A stretch of DNA of 64,000 bases. Origin: Collybiopsis luxurians FD-317 M1. Lineage: Eukaryota > Basidiomycota > Agaricomycetes > Agaricales > Omphalotaceae. Positions within the stretch are counted from its first letter, which is position 1. Every line of letters begins with the position of its first letter. Positions 46,942-60,481 of the stretch are shown piece after piece. Both the position numbers and the translations under genes were made by a program. The notes below the pieces were generated by a model. That model worked only from the letters and a program-made list of their open reading frames with translations. It had not been told where the DNA came from and did no database searches. The stretch spans positions 345,445 through 409,444 of the forward strand of contig KN834791.1 in NCBI GenBank assembly GCA_000827265.1. Reading direction: 5' to 3'.

Positions 46942-49528
46942 CTAGACAGCCTTTTCATCCAAAGGTTGCGGAGGAACGATGTGCAAGTGACCAGCAGCTA
47001 TTTCGTTGAGTTGGTCTTCTTGAGCGTCCAAGTTTCTGACAGAGAGCCAGAACAAGATTCCACCGACACCGGAAATGATAGCAACGGAGCCGTAGTTCCA
47101 AGTGATGAGAGGATCCACAAGTAACGCTATTATTGCACAGAGGTTAGATATCTAAAGCTGAGCGGTTGAAAGAAGGTATGAACGTACGCAACCATGCTTC
47201 TGAAAGAGCGTAGGAAATAGCGCTCATGAAGAAGAACACACTCATAACGAGCGAGCGCATGTTTTTAGGCGCCTTGGTGAAAGCATATTCTAATCCGGTA
47301 ATGGATGCAAAGATTTCGCTGAATGCGATGAGGACGTATCTAGTGGCCGGAGAGAAAGAGAGAGGATTAGAGATGGCTTGAAGAGGACAAGGAAAGAAAA
47401 TGACGTACGATCCGGTCTGAATCCATACGTTTAGCGGGGACACCTCATCGCAAGTGGTGGCTTGATCACCGCAAGGGCTGGTCTGTAGAGTCATGTCAGT
47501 TACAAGTCCTGAGGACAGAGCCAGGGAGATTCCCTTACCTTGTAGATGTAATCCTGAACAACGGCAGCCCACACCATGGCTAGAGCGCCGGTGAAGAATC
47601 CAGCAGTTATCCTTTTAAGGGCTGTAAAGTTGACACCGATACGCTTCAGGAATGGGAAGACCTGAGCGGAAAAACAGTGAGAAATGGGCTCTGAATGAAT
47701 TTTGTGTTGGGATACATACGAAAACATCACAGATCGGAATGAAAATAAGAAGGGCAAGAGGATCCAGGTTGTTCAATACATCGTTGGGTACACCGTGAAC
47801 GTTCATGGTGGCGGCTTGCGAAGTCAAGTTGTTGGTCAATTGATTATACGACAGCCCTGTATTCAAGGATTATATCAGTTTCTTCCCTCCCCAAAGAATG
47901 GAAAGGAAAATTGGCTACGTACACCACACTGGGTACCACAAGAAGACGGAACACGCCTTCAAGCCACGCCTGACTTCATCAACCCAGATATCATCGAAAG
48001 TCATCCAGCGAGGTTTATTGGCGACTCGACTGGGTTTGGCATTATCCCAGAAATCATTGGTGTTGAAGTTGTTCCACAGTCTGATGGGGTTGAGGGACCA
48101 TCGACCCCGGGAGGCAAAGAAGAAGAGCTTCAAGGCGGTTGCCAGAACAGAGCCTTCCGGCGGCGACCTGTGATAACGGTTGCGGCCGATGAAAAGGACA
48201 ATAGGGCAAAGCATAAACACGACGGTGGGAAGTGTATATGAGAGCCAGAAGCCGACATACTGTACGTTACATGGATTAGCAAGATGCATCCAAACTAGTA
48301 AAGTAACCAAAACTCACTTTCTCAGCGTAGACCATGGTGATTTGTCCGACCAACGCTCCGATATTGATGAAGAAGTAGAAGTACTGCAATGGACTGATCA
48401 GCAAGGGAGAAATTTCGTAGCATCCTGATCAGAACTTACCATGTACATACGAGAGATAGTGTAAGACGGATCGACAATCACCCGCTCGCCGGATGCGAGA
48501 GTGCGAATGAAAAGCTTGCGTTTACGATACTGCTCCGCAACCAGAGGCGAAATATTCGGCTTAAACAGTCCGGTACCTGCGTTTGGGTTTAAACGAACGC
48601 CAAAGCTATTTCCTCTAGGAAACACTCACCAAAGCCAGTCACAATCATACCAATAACGAAGCAAGCCATGGAGTTATCGGGATTTTCAATTACTCCAGGG
48701 ACGGCGGAGACAATGAGAATGACATGGCCAATCATTGCAATGACGATGGCCCAGCAAATGGTTTTGTATCTGCCCCAGTGAGCATCGGCAATATATGCTC
48801 CACTTGAACACTTTTTAGTTTAGCACACGACAAAAAATGACTGAACTTACAGTAAAGGCACGCAATACGCCCAGAAACTAAAAAAAAAGACGTCAGTCAA
48901 GATAATTTCGGGTCCCATCTCATAAAGTGGTGCACTCACCTGTAAAAGGTCGTAAGACCGGTTGAAGCTTGTTGTCCCTTCCCTAAAGCGCCAGATTGAC
49001 CATCTCCCCCACCTCCAGCACCAGTATGAGAGCCTGCGGGCAATTTTTGCTGGATAAAGTTGGTCTAAAACACATGTAACTTCAATACATTTCTAGAGTG
49101 GCTTAGAGATAAGAAAAATTGACATACGAAGACGATGGAAGAGCCGTAATACTAAAGAATAGAAAAATCAGGTTCATAGAAGCTTCGAGAGCTGAAAGTC
49201 GAAATACTCACTGAGAAACGTTCAGCCATCTCGATGACGGCGATCACTACGAGCCAACAGCTAGCTGAGAACACATGAAGGGAAAGGCAGCAAAAGACTA
49301 CGCACGATAAGCAGCGTATGGGATAGTATCCGATACACGCCTAAGAGTGAATCGTTCTTCATCAGTAGGGAACTCTAATCCATCATGATCACCGTCAGGA
49401 TCATCGTGGTCAAAATATCCGCTGCTGGTTTCCTCTAGCTCAGGATGCTCCTTCTTGAGTTCATACTTGAGTTGGGCGACCTGCTGGTCTGCCACAATTT
49501 CAGAAGCGTCTGGCTGCAATCCGGGCAT
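46942..49528 (-). CDS. PTR2: Proton-coupled di/tripeptide transporter (POT/PTR2 family)
   Basis: The ATG at 49528 opens a hydrophilic cytosolic start (MPGLQPDASEIVADQQVAQL). About ten exons then carry the POT helices: EMAERFSYYGSSIVFTNF, YRFWAYCVPLGAYIADAHW (the family signature), ICWAIVIAMIGHVILIVSAV, the second signature GTGLFKPNISPLVAEQ and MYMYFYFFINIGALVGQITM, KYVGFWLSYTLPTVVFMLCP, LSYNQLTNNLTSQA, and C-terminal helices (FFTGALAMVWAAVVQDYIYK, WIQTGSYVLIAFSEIFASIT). The tail ends PQPLDEKAV at 46942. The fungal form imports di- and tripeptides across the plasma membrane with protons. Signature sequences and size fit a complete gene. In yeast the gene is induced by amino acids through the N-end-rule pathway; regulation here is not visible. 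Confidence 0.95.
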
Positions 49529-52239
49529 GGCTGAAATGAAATGGAAAGGATTCAACCAAGGAAAGACGAGGAAGGGGGCGAGCGGATCCAAAAAGAAGCA
49601 TGCTCGGTTCTATTTGTATACAGATAGCAGTCCATATGCTTCCATATGCACAGTGGAGAAAAAAGGTATCAAATGATGCCAAGTTATAGAGCCGAAGGTA
49701 CGATCAATATTTTACCCGAATTAGGCATTATCGCTAACTCTGGGCATGGAGAGCCTCCCCTGTGGGCAAAGAGAGCAACCACGAGCATTTGTTCGCCTTC
49801 AGTGACTCGGAGATCCTGTGCTATTCTAAATTTGAGGCGCAGTGCGCTTCCAACTTTTCCCGCCGACGGGTCGCGTATGCTACTGAGCTTTGAGTTATTT
49901 TTTGCAACTTTGCTAAAGATTGCGTGATCGACGCGCAGGAAGGTGGGCGCACGGCGTCGAGGCCCAGTAGTCGGTCAAAATTTGTTTAAGCAGGGACCTT
50001 GCTATAACCGACGACAAGGGTTATTATCTAACCCTGTTTAACTCAAGTGAGCACTCTACCCGCTCCCGATTCCCTGTTCATTTTGAAAACCCGTCTCAAC
50101 GCCGTACCTTGAATACAACCCCTGTACAGAAGCCATCTGCTTTTTTTTTTGGCATCTTCTGGGCGGCTGCCAGAGGCCATGGCACATTTAGATATACATA
50201 AAGGCTTGTGAGCACCAGACACACCATGTGTTTGACCTGGCCAAGCCGAAGATGCTTCAAGAGTCCAATTCAAGAATCGAATCCTCATATGATGAGCTTG
50301 TCTCCGCACTGTAGGCTAGACTGTAACGTGAAACATCTTTTTGAAGGCTGTAGCCCTCTGAATCGTGTGTTGCGTAAAAGAGGTCGATGAAGGCGCAATT
50401 CCAGGAAAAGTTCGAGGGGGTTTCACTTTCGAGGCTAATATGCCGCTTAACGATAGCAGAATATCGATGCCATTCTCGTCATCTGAAGTCGTGAATACGC
50501 CACCGCCCAAGTGGGCACACACATGGACCATGAGATTCACACCAAACGACTCTTTCAGGGAACATGGGCGTCTATTCATTCCATCAAATCCAATAGCTCG
50601 GATTGGCTCATGCTCCTCCATGGCATTTGCGCGTTTCGGTTACCTCTCCCCGGCTCTCTAAAAAGATATGTATGAGCCTCCCGACAATTCATTTGGCTAA
50701 GTGCGTTTACCGTATATTTTGAGATACGTACAAGGGCACCATATCTGTCGTTATCTCTCACTATCCACTTTCGTGTGGTCATTCGTTTGGTGGCTTATCT
50801 CGGAGTCTGTATCTATTAGAGGGCGGGCATCGATTAAAATATAAACAAGAAACTTACAGTTTACTGACGTATAGCTCCAAACCTTCGATGAGAAGGGGAG
50901 ACTTGAGCTCCACTCTCTGTTCGGCGAACGAATCAGCTGGAAACTTAGACGGCCTAGAAACTCGCCGTGAAACCATATAAACCACCATATACGGGATATA
51001 GTGTTTGCCGCTTTATGACTTGTCCTCGGTCCAAGCTGTATGCTGGATACACTGTTCAGCGAGACATGAACGATGAGAAATTCAATTGCTCTCTGAATCC
51101 GCTATATACAACGCAACGGGGTTTTGAGATCATCGACGTGGCACAAATTTGAAACACATACTACGGTGTGCAGCTCGCAACAAAGTTCTCCATAAGTGAC
51201 TTGGGGAGATCAAGTACGATAAGGAAACCGAGCTTGTCCAGGCGAGTCCACAAGGTCGCGACAGGAAGGCACCAGCCTGGATTCCAAGTCCGCCGTATGA
51301 CACGGACTCTAAAAAATCTGCGGAACCAACACTTCTATTTTTTACACGAGTGAGGAGTTGGGCCAGACTAGATAGCCTGAACGCAAGCAATGGGCGGTTA
51401 AATTCCGAACCTGACAAGAGGTTAGGCTGAAACTTCTCCCACCCGTTCACGCTTTAACCGCATTGGACACAAGTTCTAAGGGAATGATATCTCAGCAATG
51501 GCAACGATACAAGCTAAAGAAAACATACCATATATGAAGTTGCTTTATGTTCGGAACGATCTTCGATTATCATAACTAGAATGATCTAACTGAAGGGGAA
51601 TTAGGATGGAGTTTTGTAGCGACGAGGATAATTAAGCGCAAAAAAATCTTAAGCCGCCCAATGTCCGCACCAAGCGCCCACCGTATCTGGACATCAAGAT
51701 CTAACTTAGGTTATAACTGGATTCTGGCTCGTTTTCAACGGAAAGGACGGTAGAAAATAGATACAAGACATACCGAGTATCTGATTTGAAGTTGCCATAT
51801 AGATTTAACCTCATTCGGTGCTGAGTGACGCAAATACCAGCGGTGAAACTATGAAATTGTGAGTTCGGATTAGGCAAGAAAGATGGAGGCAGAATCTAGC
51901 GCCAGACCATCGAAGGACCGACAGTATTTCGCACTGTGATGCTGGGTCAGTTATTCCTCAGACTAGAAGTCATGAGCTTAAGAAGGGTAGGACAGTCAGA
52001 TTCCAACATCAGAATTAAAGATGGAAAGCAAAGCTGGGACAGGAAACATGTGTTCCGACTGGACCGACTTTAAAGATAAGACTTCGGGGAACTTGCTATG
52101 TGTGTCGTGAATTTGGAGTTGGTCCGGGATATCTTCAAAACGCATCACGTCGGTACAGCTTAGGGTGCATTGACCATGCTCATCACGCTCGGAAATGAAC
52201 AAAAACACGTTTTTGGATCTTTGGGTTAAGAAAGTAGCG
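49529..52239. other. Gene-poor region of 2.7 kb
   Basis: No supported gene. A minus-strand frame at 50316-50621 (IGFDGMNRRPCSLKESFGV) has reasonable composition but no recognisable domain, and a minus frame at 51996-52208 (MFLFISERDEHGQ) likewise; both are doubtful. The left end is the transporter promoter, and the rest is AT-rich. Confidence 0.45.
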
Positions 52240-52620
52240 CTATGACTTGAGTAATTGGGCGACTTTTGATTCTACTTCGCTGGCAGATAAATTGTCTAGC
52301 TCGACATGATTCTCTACACCTCTCTCTGTAGAAGGTTTAGTGATAGTTGTCCAACAGTCGAATTTGGACGCACCAAATCTTGCGAAGACTCTAGCAGGAG
52401 TACCGTTGGCTTCTCTAATTAAAACCGGGAGGTCTGGATTGTGCTCCTTAATGGTAGGGTAACGATTCAAGATGAACTGGCTGGTGGCTGTGGGTTAATT
52501 GTGGGTTTATTAATGCAGTAAAATGGATACAAACCGTGTACCAGCGGACGCTGAGCCAGATTGTGAGCAAATGATGCGAATTTCACGCAAAGCTGGGCTG
52601 AAAGCTTTGGTGAAGGACAT
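52240..52620 (-). CDS. NDUFA2: NADH:ubiquinone oxidoreductase subunit NDUFA2 (CI-B8)
   Basis: Two exons (52620-52542, 52487-52240) sum to 327 nt, giving 108 aa. The intron begins GTACACGG and ends CCACAG. The protein reads MSFTKAFSPALREIRIICSQ, joining through SASATSQFILNRYP to ERGVENHVELDNLS and a Lys-Ser end. This is the L51/S25/CI-B8 thioredoxin fold in both length and order, the accessory complex I subunit of the mitochondrial inner membrane. No separate presequence is needed for this subunit. Its ATG and the ATG of the RAX1-like gene on the opposite strand are separated by only 73 bp, so the two share a short divergent promoter. Confidence 0.92.
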
Positions 52621-52693
52621 GGTTGAGGAGGAGTTGCTGACTAAGCGTGTTGATCTCATTTCACGGTTTCAACTCAACCACGACCTGCGAACC

Positions 52694-54034
52694 ATGGACG
52701 ACCTCCAGCGACAGCAGGATGATTGGGCCAACAATCGCAGTAACCGTCTCCCCTCCTTCACAGAGGTTCTGTCGCGTAGAACCAGACCCCCTGTAGATCT
52801 TTTCATGTTCTAGTCAGTTTCCTCAATTCCTATTTTTTGGTCACGACACTTAATCCATTTTTTTTTCTAGTCTCTTTTTGCAGAGAGAAGGGGCTGAAGA
52901 CATTCTCGATTTCTGGCTCGACGTTCAGCAGCATGAGAATCTCTGTCGTGCCTATTTCAAGGACGTTCGCAAATCTGGCCGAACTATCAAGGAAGATTGG
53001 CCCCAGTACTGGGACTACGCCCGACGCAGAGGTTCCATCTACGGTACCGTAGTTGGCCTGAACCCAGAAGGACTGCACACCAAACGTAGCACTGCCAGTA
53101 CTGGCGAACTCTTGTCCGAACAGGACAAGCGAAATCTTGCCGCAACCGACGAAAAAGCCGCAGGCCGTTCTACATCTCCTCGCCTTACTCCTGCTGTGTC
53201 AGATCACACTCATGTCGCCTCCACATCACCCAATAATGACCGACCTTCGACACCTTTCTCCCTCTCTGGCCGCACACCCACTCTGTTCAACTTGAAACGC
53301 GCTTCTCGTGCCCCTACCGTCATCCCACGGTCCTCAGCTATCACACGCCAGGATCTCATCGCTTCTGCTGAACGAATATACTTCAGATACCTTTCACCGG
53401 CAGGAAACACCATCAATTCGCCAGAGAATCACGAAATTTATCTACCCCCTTCCCTCCGAATCCACTCCTTCCCCCTGAGTTCTTCTGCCGAACCTAGATC
53501 TCAGTCAGAGCAGGCTATCATGGCACAGATACCAGACATGTTTCACGCTCAAAAGGAGTACTGTTTTCGTGCTATGGAACAGGACGCGTTTCCTCGTTTC
53601 CTGAGAGCCAAGGCTTTTGGTAACCTCACCCCAATATCCGCTCTCATCAGGCTCATTCTGGGCCTGTTGATATTATGGATAGGCCTCGCAGTAGCCTTTT
53701 CTCTCGTGTTCCTCGACGTTCAGCCAAAGTCAAAACGTTTCTTCGTGAGCTTGTATTTCTTTACTTCTTACTGGGCCTGTGCTGACTGTTTTGTTAGCTC
53801 TTTTTACCGTTTACTTTTGCCATCCTATTCCTGGTCTCTCACCAATACGAGCTGGATCCTATTCTCGTCTTCTTTGGTCAATCGGAAACGACACCTTTCC
53901 GTACGCTTACCATCAAGGAGCCTTACGTGAAGAAACTTCTACTTGGACGGGCGATATGGGTTTCTGTTCTGGTCGCCGCTTTCGTGACGGCACTCACGTT
54001 GATATTCTGGGCAGTACCCGGACATCGCCTATAG
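52694..54034 (+). CDS. RAX1: RGS-domain membrane protein (RAX1-like)
   Basis: Three exons (52694-52812, 52871-53744, 53798-54034) sum to 1230 nt, giving 409 aa. The start is the ATG at 52694 in a good context (ACCATGG); an upstream in-frame ATG at 52523 would overlap the opposite gene. The chain begins SFTEVLSRRTRPPVDLFMFY and continues GAEDILDFWLDVQQHENLC, the split RGS homology region of Rax1. A disordered Ser/Thr-rich insert (about 85-160) is followed by the second half (RIYFRYLSPAGNTI, FLRAKAFGNL). Three membrane segments follow: LGLLILWIGLAVAFSLVFL, PFTFAILFLVSHQYELDPI and VSVLVAAFVTALTLIFWAV. Rax1 marks division or bud sites in yeast with Rax2. The call rests on architecture. Confidence 0.85.
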
Positions 54035-54865
54035 TACCCTATCTTTTCCTGATTATTCACCCCGCTCTATCTTAGTATGTAATGACATCGTGATGATTCT
54101 TTCTTGTTTGTTTTCGGAACCCAACACTTCTTTTGCTATCGTTTTGCATCACATTCACATTCGACAATTGGATACCCCATTAATCCAAGCTACTTGACAT
54201 TCATTTTTATTCATCCTTCACTCTGTTCGTGGTGCCTAATGTTATGTCGAGACGTATTTTTATTACATTACAGCTCTTTTGCTTTTCTTTCGACACGCAT
54301 CCGAAGACTTCTTTTCTTCTTCACTCTGGTAGATATATTGTTGCGCCGGTGTTGCGCCAGTAGGGCGTATTCTCTGACACGTTATGACTTTGTATGTCTG
54401 GTTTGGTTGGCAATGGGGATGAAATCGAAGTTTCATTCGTATTTGGTTGTTAAGCAAGCATTTCCAAAAGTGGATGCTATCGCGAGGTCAAAGCGGACGA
54501 TCGCATCACTGACTTTGCTTGGAAATTTGAATTTTGTCATGCTCGTCGAATCGTTCGTATGGTTGGATTCCAGGTAGCCTAGTCTGAAGTTGACTAGTAG
54601 GAAGAGTCCTTTTTGTTGAAGGATTCTCCGAAATTCTTGATTGTACAGCTGGGCCAAGTTTCTGCAATGGAGTGACCATGACAAAATTGACAAGACCAAT
54701 AATGGAAACCGATCTGGACACGACTGCCCGCTCGTAATCGCGAATAGGGTCCGCTCGACTCAGCAGGTATAAATCTTTAGACAACTCAAACTTTTCTTTT
54801 ACCCTTCATGAACTAATCGCTCAGCTACTACACTACTAATTATCTGTACACTCTCTTGCGACGAA
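54035..54865. other. Intergenic stretch
   Basis: This is the 3' flank of the RAX1-like gene and the promoter of the next kinase, with a TATA-like GGTATAAAT near 54765, about 95 bp upstream of the ATG. No further gene is seen. Confidence 0.6.
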
Positions 54866-56693
54866 ATGACAACGACTAAAATAACGGGATCCGTCTCTCT
54901 ATCCGATTTCACCCTACTCAAACTCCTCAGCACAGGAGGAGGCGCATCCAAAGTCTATCTCGCCTTGGACAAAACTTGCTCAAGACACGTCGCTCTCAAG
55001 GTCATTCCTAAGCGAGAGCTTTCATACAAAACAACGCCATATGTTCTCAACGAGCAGGCGGTGCAACGAAGATTGACCGAGAAGAGGGATCAGCAACATC
55101 ATTTTCTTCCACTCCTTACGAGCTGGCATGATTCAGAGTGTTTTTATCTCGCTACTGTGAGGATTAACACGAACACCTCTTCTGATTAGTTGCTGATGAA
55201 AACTTTTCTTGCATAGGAATATCAACGCGGAGGTGATATGTCTGTCGAACTCATGCGTTGCGGTGCTTTCGAAGAGGATCGAGCGCGACTTTACGCTGCT
55301 GAAATCGCAAGTGTACTCCACTCTACCTTCTAGTCCGAGGTCTAACCGCAATAACCGCAGTTCCTCGCTCTTCAATGGCTACATTCTTCGAAAATTATGC
55401 ATCGCGATATCAAGCCTTCCAACATTCTTTTTGCTCCCGATGGTCATTTGATCGTCTGCGACTTTGGTGCCGCGCGTCAGCTTGACGATGCGATGCAAGA
55501 TCATCATCCTTCGCCGGATGATTCGAGAATCCAGTGCGCGATGAAGATGACCGATGGGAACCGCGGTACCCCCCTGTTCATGTCACCGGAACAGCATCGT
55601 GGAGAAATGTATTCGTATGAAGTAGACTATTGGGCTCTCGGTGTTCTCTTGTTTCGTATGCTCGGCGGAAAGGTATGGGTTTCTTCTAGTTTTATTCTGG
55701 GATAATAATTAACAAGCTTCGTAGATGCCTTTTGGACGGGATAGCACGGACAAGCAGGAGATTCGGCGGAGCGTACTTGAAGATCCTCTCTCCTTTGAAG
55801 GCTTTTCTCCTTCTCCTGAAGCTCAGAATCTTTTGACTCGCTTGTTGGCGAAAGATCCAAAGGAGAGAATCTCTCCACAACAGATCCCGCGCCATCTCTT
55901 CTTCGCCACAGTGTGAGTTTGCGCGTATTCGATGGTGGAAAGTATACTAACTATCGCCTTCAGCGACTGGACTTCAATATCCTCCCGTTCTTCCGCTACA
56001 CCTTGGCCTCCCTTCCTTCGATTCATACCGTCAAAAACGCGGACTACCCTCCCCATCAAGCCAGGGATGTCCTACAAGGAGATGGACACCCCAGACCCTT
56101 ACCCAGATTTCTTCTGGCATCTTCCGACCGACCAACCCCATGCTGTCCAACCTTCACCATCAATAAGGAGACGAAAGCTTAGAAAATCTCGTTCGCTTCC
56201 TCTACGAGTTTTCAATGCACTTTCATCGACCAGCGCCCTCGATCATCCTCCGTCATTACTTGCTACTCCGCCCACAGGTCATAGCGGTACTCCCCCTCCT
56301 CTTAAACCTCTTCGAGCGCAGACGACTCTTCCACCTTTCCATGGGTACCACTCGGACTCTGATCATTCATCTGCATCATCCACGTTGGTCGGAGACGAGT
56401 ACAACTCTGCGCTTCCTACGCCGATAACTAGCTCGCTTAAATTCTGTTTGTACAGCACACCTGAGGCGATTGAGGAATGGAGGGATAATGAGTCCGAGGC
56501 AGACGCCAAGTCAAATTGCTGTGGAATGGGGGCTGTCACGGTGTCGAGGTACGCGGATGCGTTGACGGATCGGGAGACGAGATTTAGTCGACGGAGGCCA
56601 GCCACGCCCATGCCTGTGCCTGTGCCAAAGAGGGATTTTTTGAAGAAGGTGAAGGCTTGGATACAGAGGGATCGGGGCTCGGCCTCTGAATGA
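54866..56693 (+). CDS. Ser/Thr protein kinase with proline/serine-rich tail
   Basis: Five exons (54866-55156, 55217-55306, 55361-55672, 55725-55912, 55964-56693) sum to 1611 nt, giving 536 aa. The kinase domain runs from about residue 12: glycine-loop region LLSTGGGASKVYLALDKT, VALKVIPKR, EYQRGGDMS, catalytic loop HRDIKPSNILF, VCDFGAARQL, then a peptide-position loop GTPLFMSPEQHRG and DYWALGVLLFRML. The C-terminal lobe ends RISPQQIPRHLF. The N-lobe glycine loop is compact, and the activation segment carries a short insert (QDHHPSPDDS). The tail is rich in Pro, Ser and basic residues. It is AGC-like in its arrangement (HRDIKPSN, DYWALG) but not closely placed. Intron 2 (55307-55360) uses a GC donor. 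Confidence 0.88.
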
Positions 56694-57354
56694 TCTTTTT
56701 TTACAAGTTCCACTCCGTTTTTTTTTAATGATTTTAACGCATTTTCTACTCAGCATGATCTACTCGCTCCGCTCATTCCATTCAACATACAAGCACTGTA
56801 AAAGTTCCGTTTTTCTCTATTCCGGTCCATCAAGTTCAAGTTGTATAGACAACGCTTCATATTTTTTTTTGTAATTGTTTACTTGTACATTCCAGAGGTA
56901 AGGATACGACAGGATACGACCGTATAACGACATACATACATAGGTACACTAGTAAAATAATTAATTTTGCCATATGGTGTATGCACAGCGAAAGTGGAAT
57001 ACGACCGTTGCAGTGATTGTAAACATTCTTCCTTGGAGGGTTTAGCGGATGCTTCTCGAAGTAAATTGTTATTATCAACTTCTACTAAGATACGGAGTAA
57101 AAAGTTCCTTTTTAACAAGCTATCTTATGTATATACAAAGTCCCAGAAGAATTAATGAGCGTGCCATGTATGATACAGTGCGGAGAGTCCGAATCTACGA
57201 ATCTAAAGTCTCAGAGTGAACGAATGTGTAGTTGTACAAGTACAGTGCACCGGAAAAAAAATCCAGTCTCTTGGCTGATTTGCTCACAAATTCTAGAACG
57301 AAACAAATGGTCCAAAAGTCCCAGAAAAAAATTCGTCTGTTTTCGCCTCTTCAC
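56694..57354. other. Convergent 3' flanks
   Basis: This is AT-rich 3' flanking sequence between two convergent genes. Nothing else is recognised. Confidence 0.6.
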
Positions 57355-58975
57355 TCACACGATATTCATCACCTCATTTGGATCGAGTTTTCTTGAGTAC
57401 GTTCGGGTGTTTTTACTAAATAAAGATGTCCCCCGAGAGTGTCTCGATGATTTAGGAAGAAGATCTCTAGTTTCTTCGTCCGATTGAGAGGAAAACTCTT
57501 TGCCAAGACCAACGATTACGATGATGGAGGTTGGTACGATGCCCTGCACATATAATGAAGTTTCGATCAAGAACCGAACTTAGGAGGTCCACTTACCATG
57601 ATCTGAGCGAGACTACTCTGTACGATCAACTGCATGAAAGGTTCAATTTCAAGCTGGTATACAAAATGCTGGAAGAATCACCGCAGCCCCTTCATTCGCG
57701 TTCCCGTCACATAAAATCAGAAAAAGACCAAGGGCCAAGGAATACAGACCGCCGGATTCGACACTGCCAACAAATTTCGTGATTAATCGAGCAAAGCGAA
57801 AAAGGAAGACTCACAGTATCATAAAGGCCTTGCGATACCGACGGAATAACTCTGATTCTATCGTGCCTAAGATATGCCATTCCCGATTTCGAGTCAACCA
57901 GTATAAACGCCCAGCTATGAAATTATCAGCAAGTAACCGGACAGGAAAGTTTCATATGTCCACACCAGCCAAAAAAGTGACTGTCAAGTTTGTGACCAGA
58001 GCTAGTATGAAAAACTGCGGCCGAAGCTGCAAGGCTTCTTTACATGGGTCTCCATCTGTCCCGACCACTAGGAGAAGGTGGAACTTAAGATTATGAAGGA
58101 TGTAGGTCTTGACGACTCACTAGTGGTGATAAGAACCATAAGTGCTGGGAAAGCCAGAAAATACTCCGCATTGGAGCTCCAGAGCGCGTAGCAGCGATAG
58201 ACCACTAGGGCGTCTGCAAAGAAACTGTCGCGATACCAAATCAATGTAAGCGAGCCAGTCAAAAGTCGATAAGGGATCACTGACTTGTTCATGAGATACG
58301 CGAACGATCTGGCGTTCAAACCAAAAAAGTGTCCTCCCTCTGGATGGCAATGATGCGATCCATGATCGCCATGGGATACCTGATGAAGGATGACCAAACT
58401 GTCCCTAAAGTTCAATATAACATGTGTGGCCGAAAAGCCGATGATGCAAAATGCAGTGGTGATCAGGATAACATATCCCTCACGTCTGTGACGCAAGAGA
58501 ACCCAGACACAAAATACGAAGAGGATAAGATGGAGACCTATGGTGAGGCGTGTTAGGGAAGATATGGTCCCAACTCAATCCACGTTTATTTACATACCAA
58601 AGAAAAAAGTTTCGACCTTTTTATACAAGTATTATCAGCGCTCATTATCCAGCAAAAAATTGAAGCATTTACCCAGAGCGAAACAAGGGAAGCCTGCAGT
58701 GAGATGAGATCCTAGAAGCATCGAGCTGGAGTAGTCGAGACTAACCTTGGGGTCTACATGAAACATTCTGGGCTTTGGGAGGAGCGTCTATCTCCTGGGG
58801 TGCGCTTTGCAATCGGTTGCTTAACTTTATGGTTATTTCACAGATCAACCTGATGGTCGACATAGTTTTGTAACTGTCAAAACCTATACTTGTTGAGCAC
58901 GGCGACCAACTAAGAGAACTGATGGTTGTCCCTGCACTGGAGACACTCACCCAATACTATCGAGACTTGAGTGAG
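57355..58975 (-). CDS. Basidiomycete seven-transmembrane-type membrane protein
   Basis: Exons on the minus strand read, in order: an N-terminal piece ending LDSIG near 58957, MLLGSHLTAGFPCFALG (about 58720-58670), GLHLILFVFCVWVLLRHRRE then YVILITTAFCIIGFSATHVI (about 58535-58390), NARSFAYLMNK, ADALVVYRCYALWSSNAEYF then LAFPALMVLITT (about 58215-58130), LQLRPQFFILALVTNLTVTF (about 58060-57975), AGRLYWLTRNREWHILGT (about 57920), VESGGLYSLALGLFLIL, LIVQSSLAQIM, and TSIIVIVGLGKEFSS through EVMNIV at 57355. This order (short hydrophobic segments, an ADA-YRCY-W motif, LVTNL, VESG-YS-AL) is the pattern of a 7TM family abundant in mushrooms and of unknown function. The start codon is not fixed. Confidence 0.6.
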
Positions 58976-59137
58976 ATACAATACAGTACTTAGCAACTTG
59001 GCGCAAACTTGACGGCGACGATCTTCAAACAATGGTGCGCTAAGCGCCTAAAGTAGTCTCTGCCGAACACAAGCCGAACTGTTCCCCTTAACCACCTGGC
59101 GCTTATCTCCCGCAACATCTCTTCTTCTTCTCCAACC
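58976..59137. other. Calmodulin promoter region
   Basis: This is the short region between the 7TM gene and the calmodulin start. The leader before the ATG is pyrimidine-rich (CTCTTCTTCTTCTCCAACC), a common feature of strong fungal promoters. Confidence 0.55.
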
Positions 59138-60130
<993 letters not shown>

Positions 60131-60481
60131 ACAGCCTTACTTTACGCCGAATCTGAACAATCTCGCTCTGTAGTGTAATATGTAGGTAAATATATATCAT
60201 TATGATCTGCATTTTTTTGCATGCAATTCCCGCTCAGGTCGGATTCAATATTCAACCGACGCGTTCCCACAAGCCGCTATCTTTGGAGATCAATCTTTGA
60301 ACACGTTGAAAGCTTAAAAGATGTGTTCACAACAGTAGGGATGTGGGGCAAGTGAAAAGTCATTTTTACGGCAGTCAAATGACGCCGTAGGATGGGATTG
60401 GTCTTTCATGACCACCGTGAGCGTGATCATTAACCACGGAGAAGATCTCATGATACGTACGCTCCTCTGAGCTTGCTTACC
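60131..60481. other. Intergenic stretch
   Basis: This is the 3' flank of calmodulin and the promoter of the aldolase gene. Nothing else is recognised. Confidence 0.6.

Noticed and set aside
50316..50621. Minus-strand frame with plausible amino-acid composition
   Set aside because: Could be a small orphan protein, but nothing supports a start, splice sites or a family, so I left it unannotated.
51130..51450. Open 106-codon minus-strand frame
   Set aside because: No start context, splice partner or known motif; the region is otherwise non-coding.
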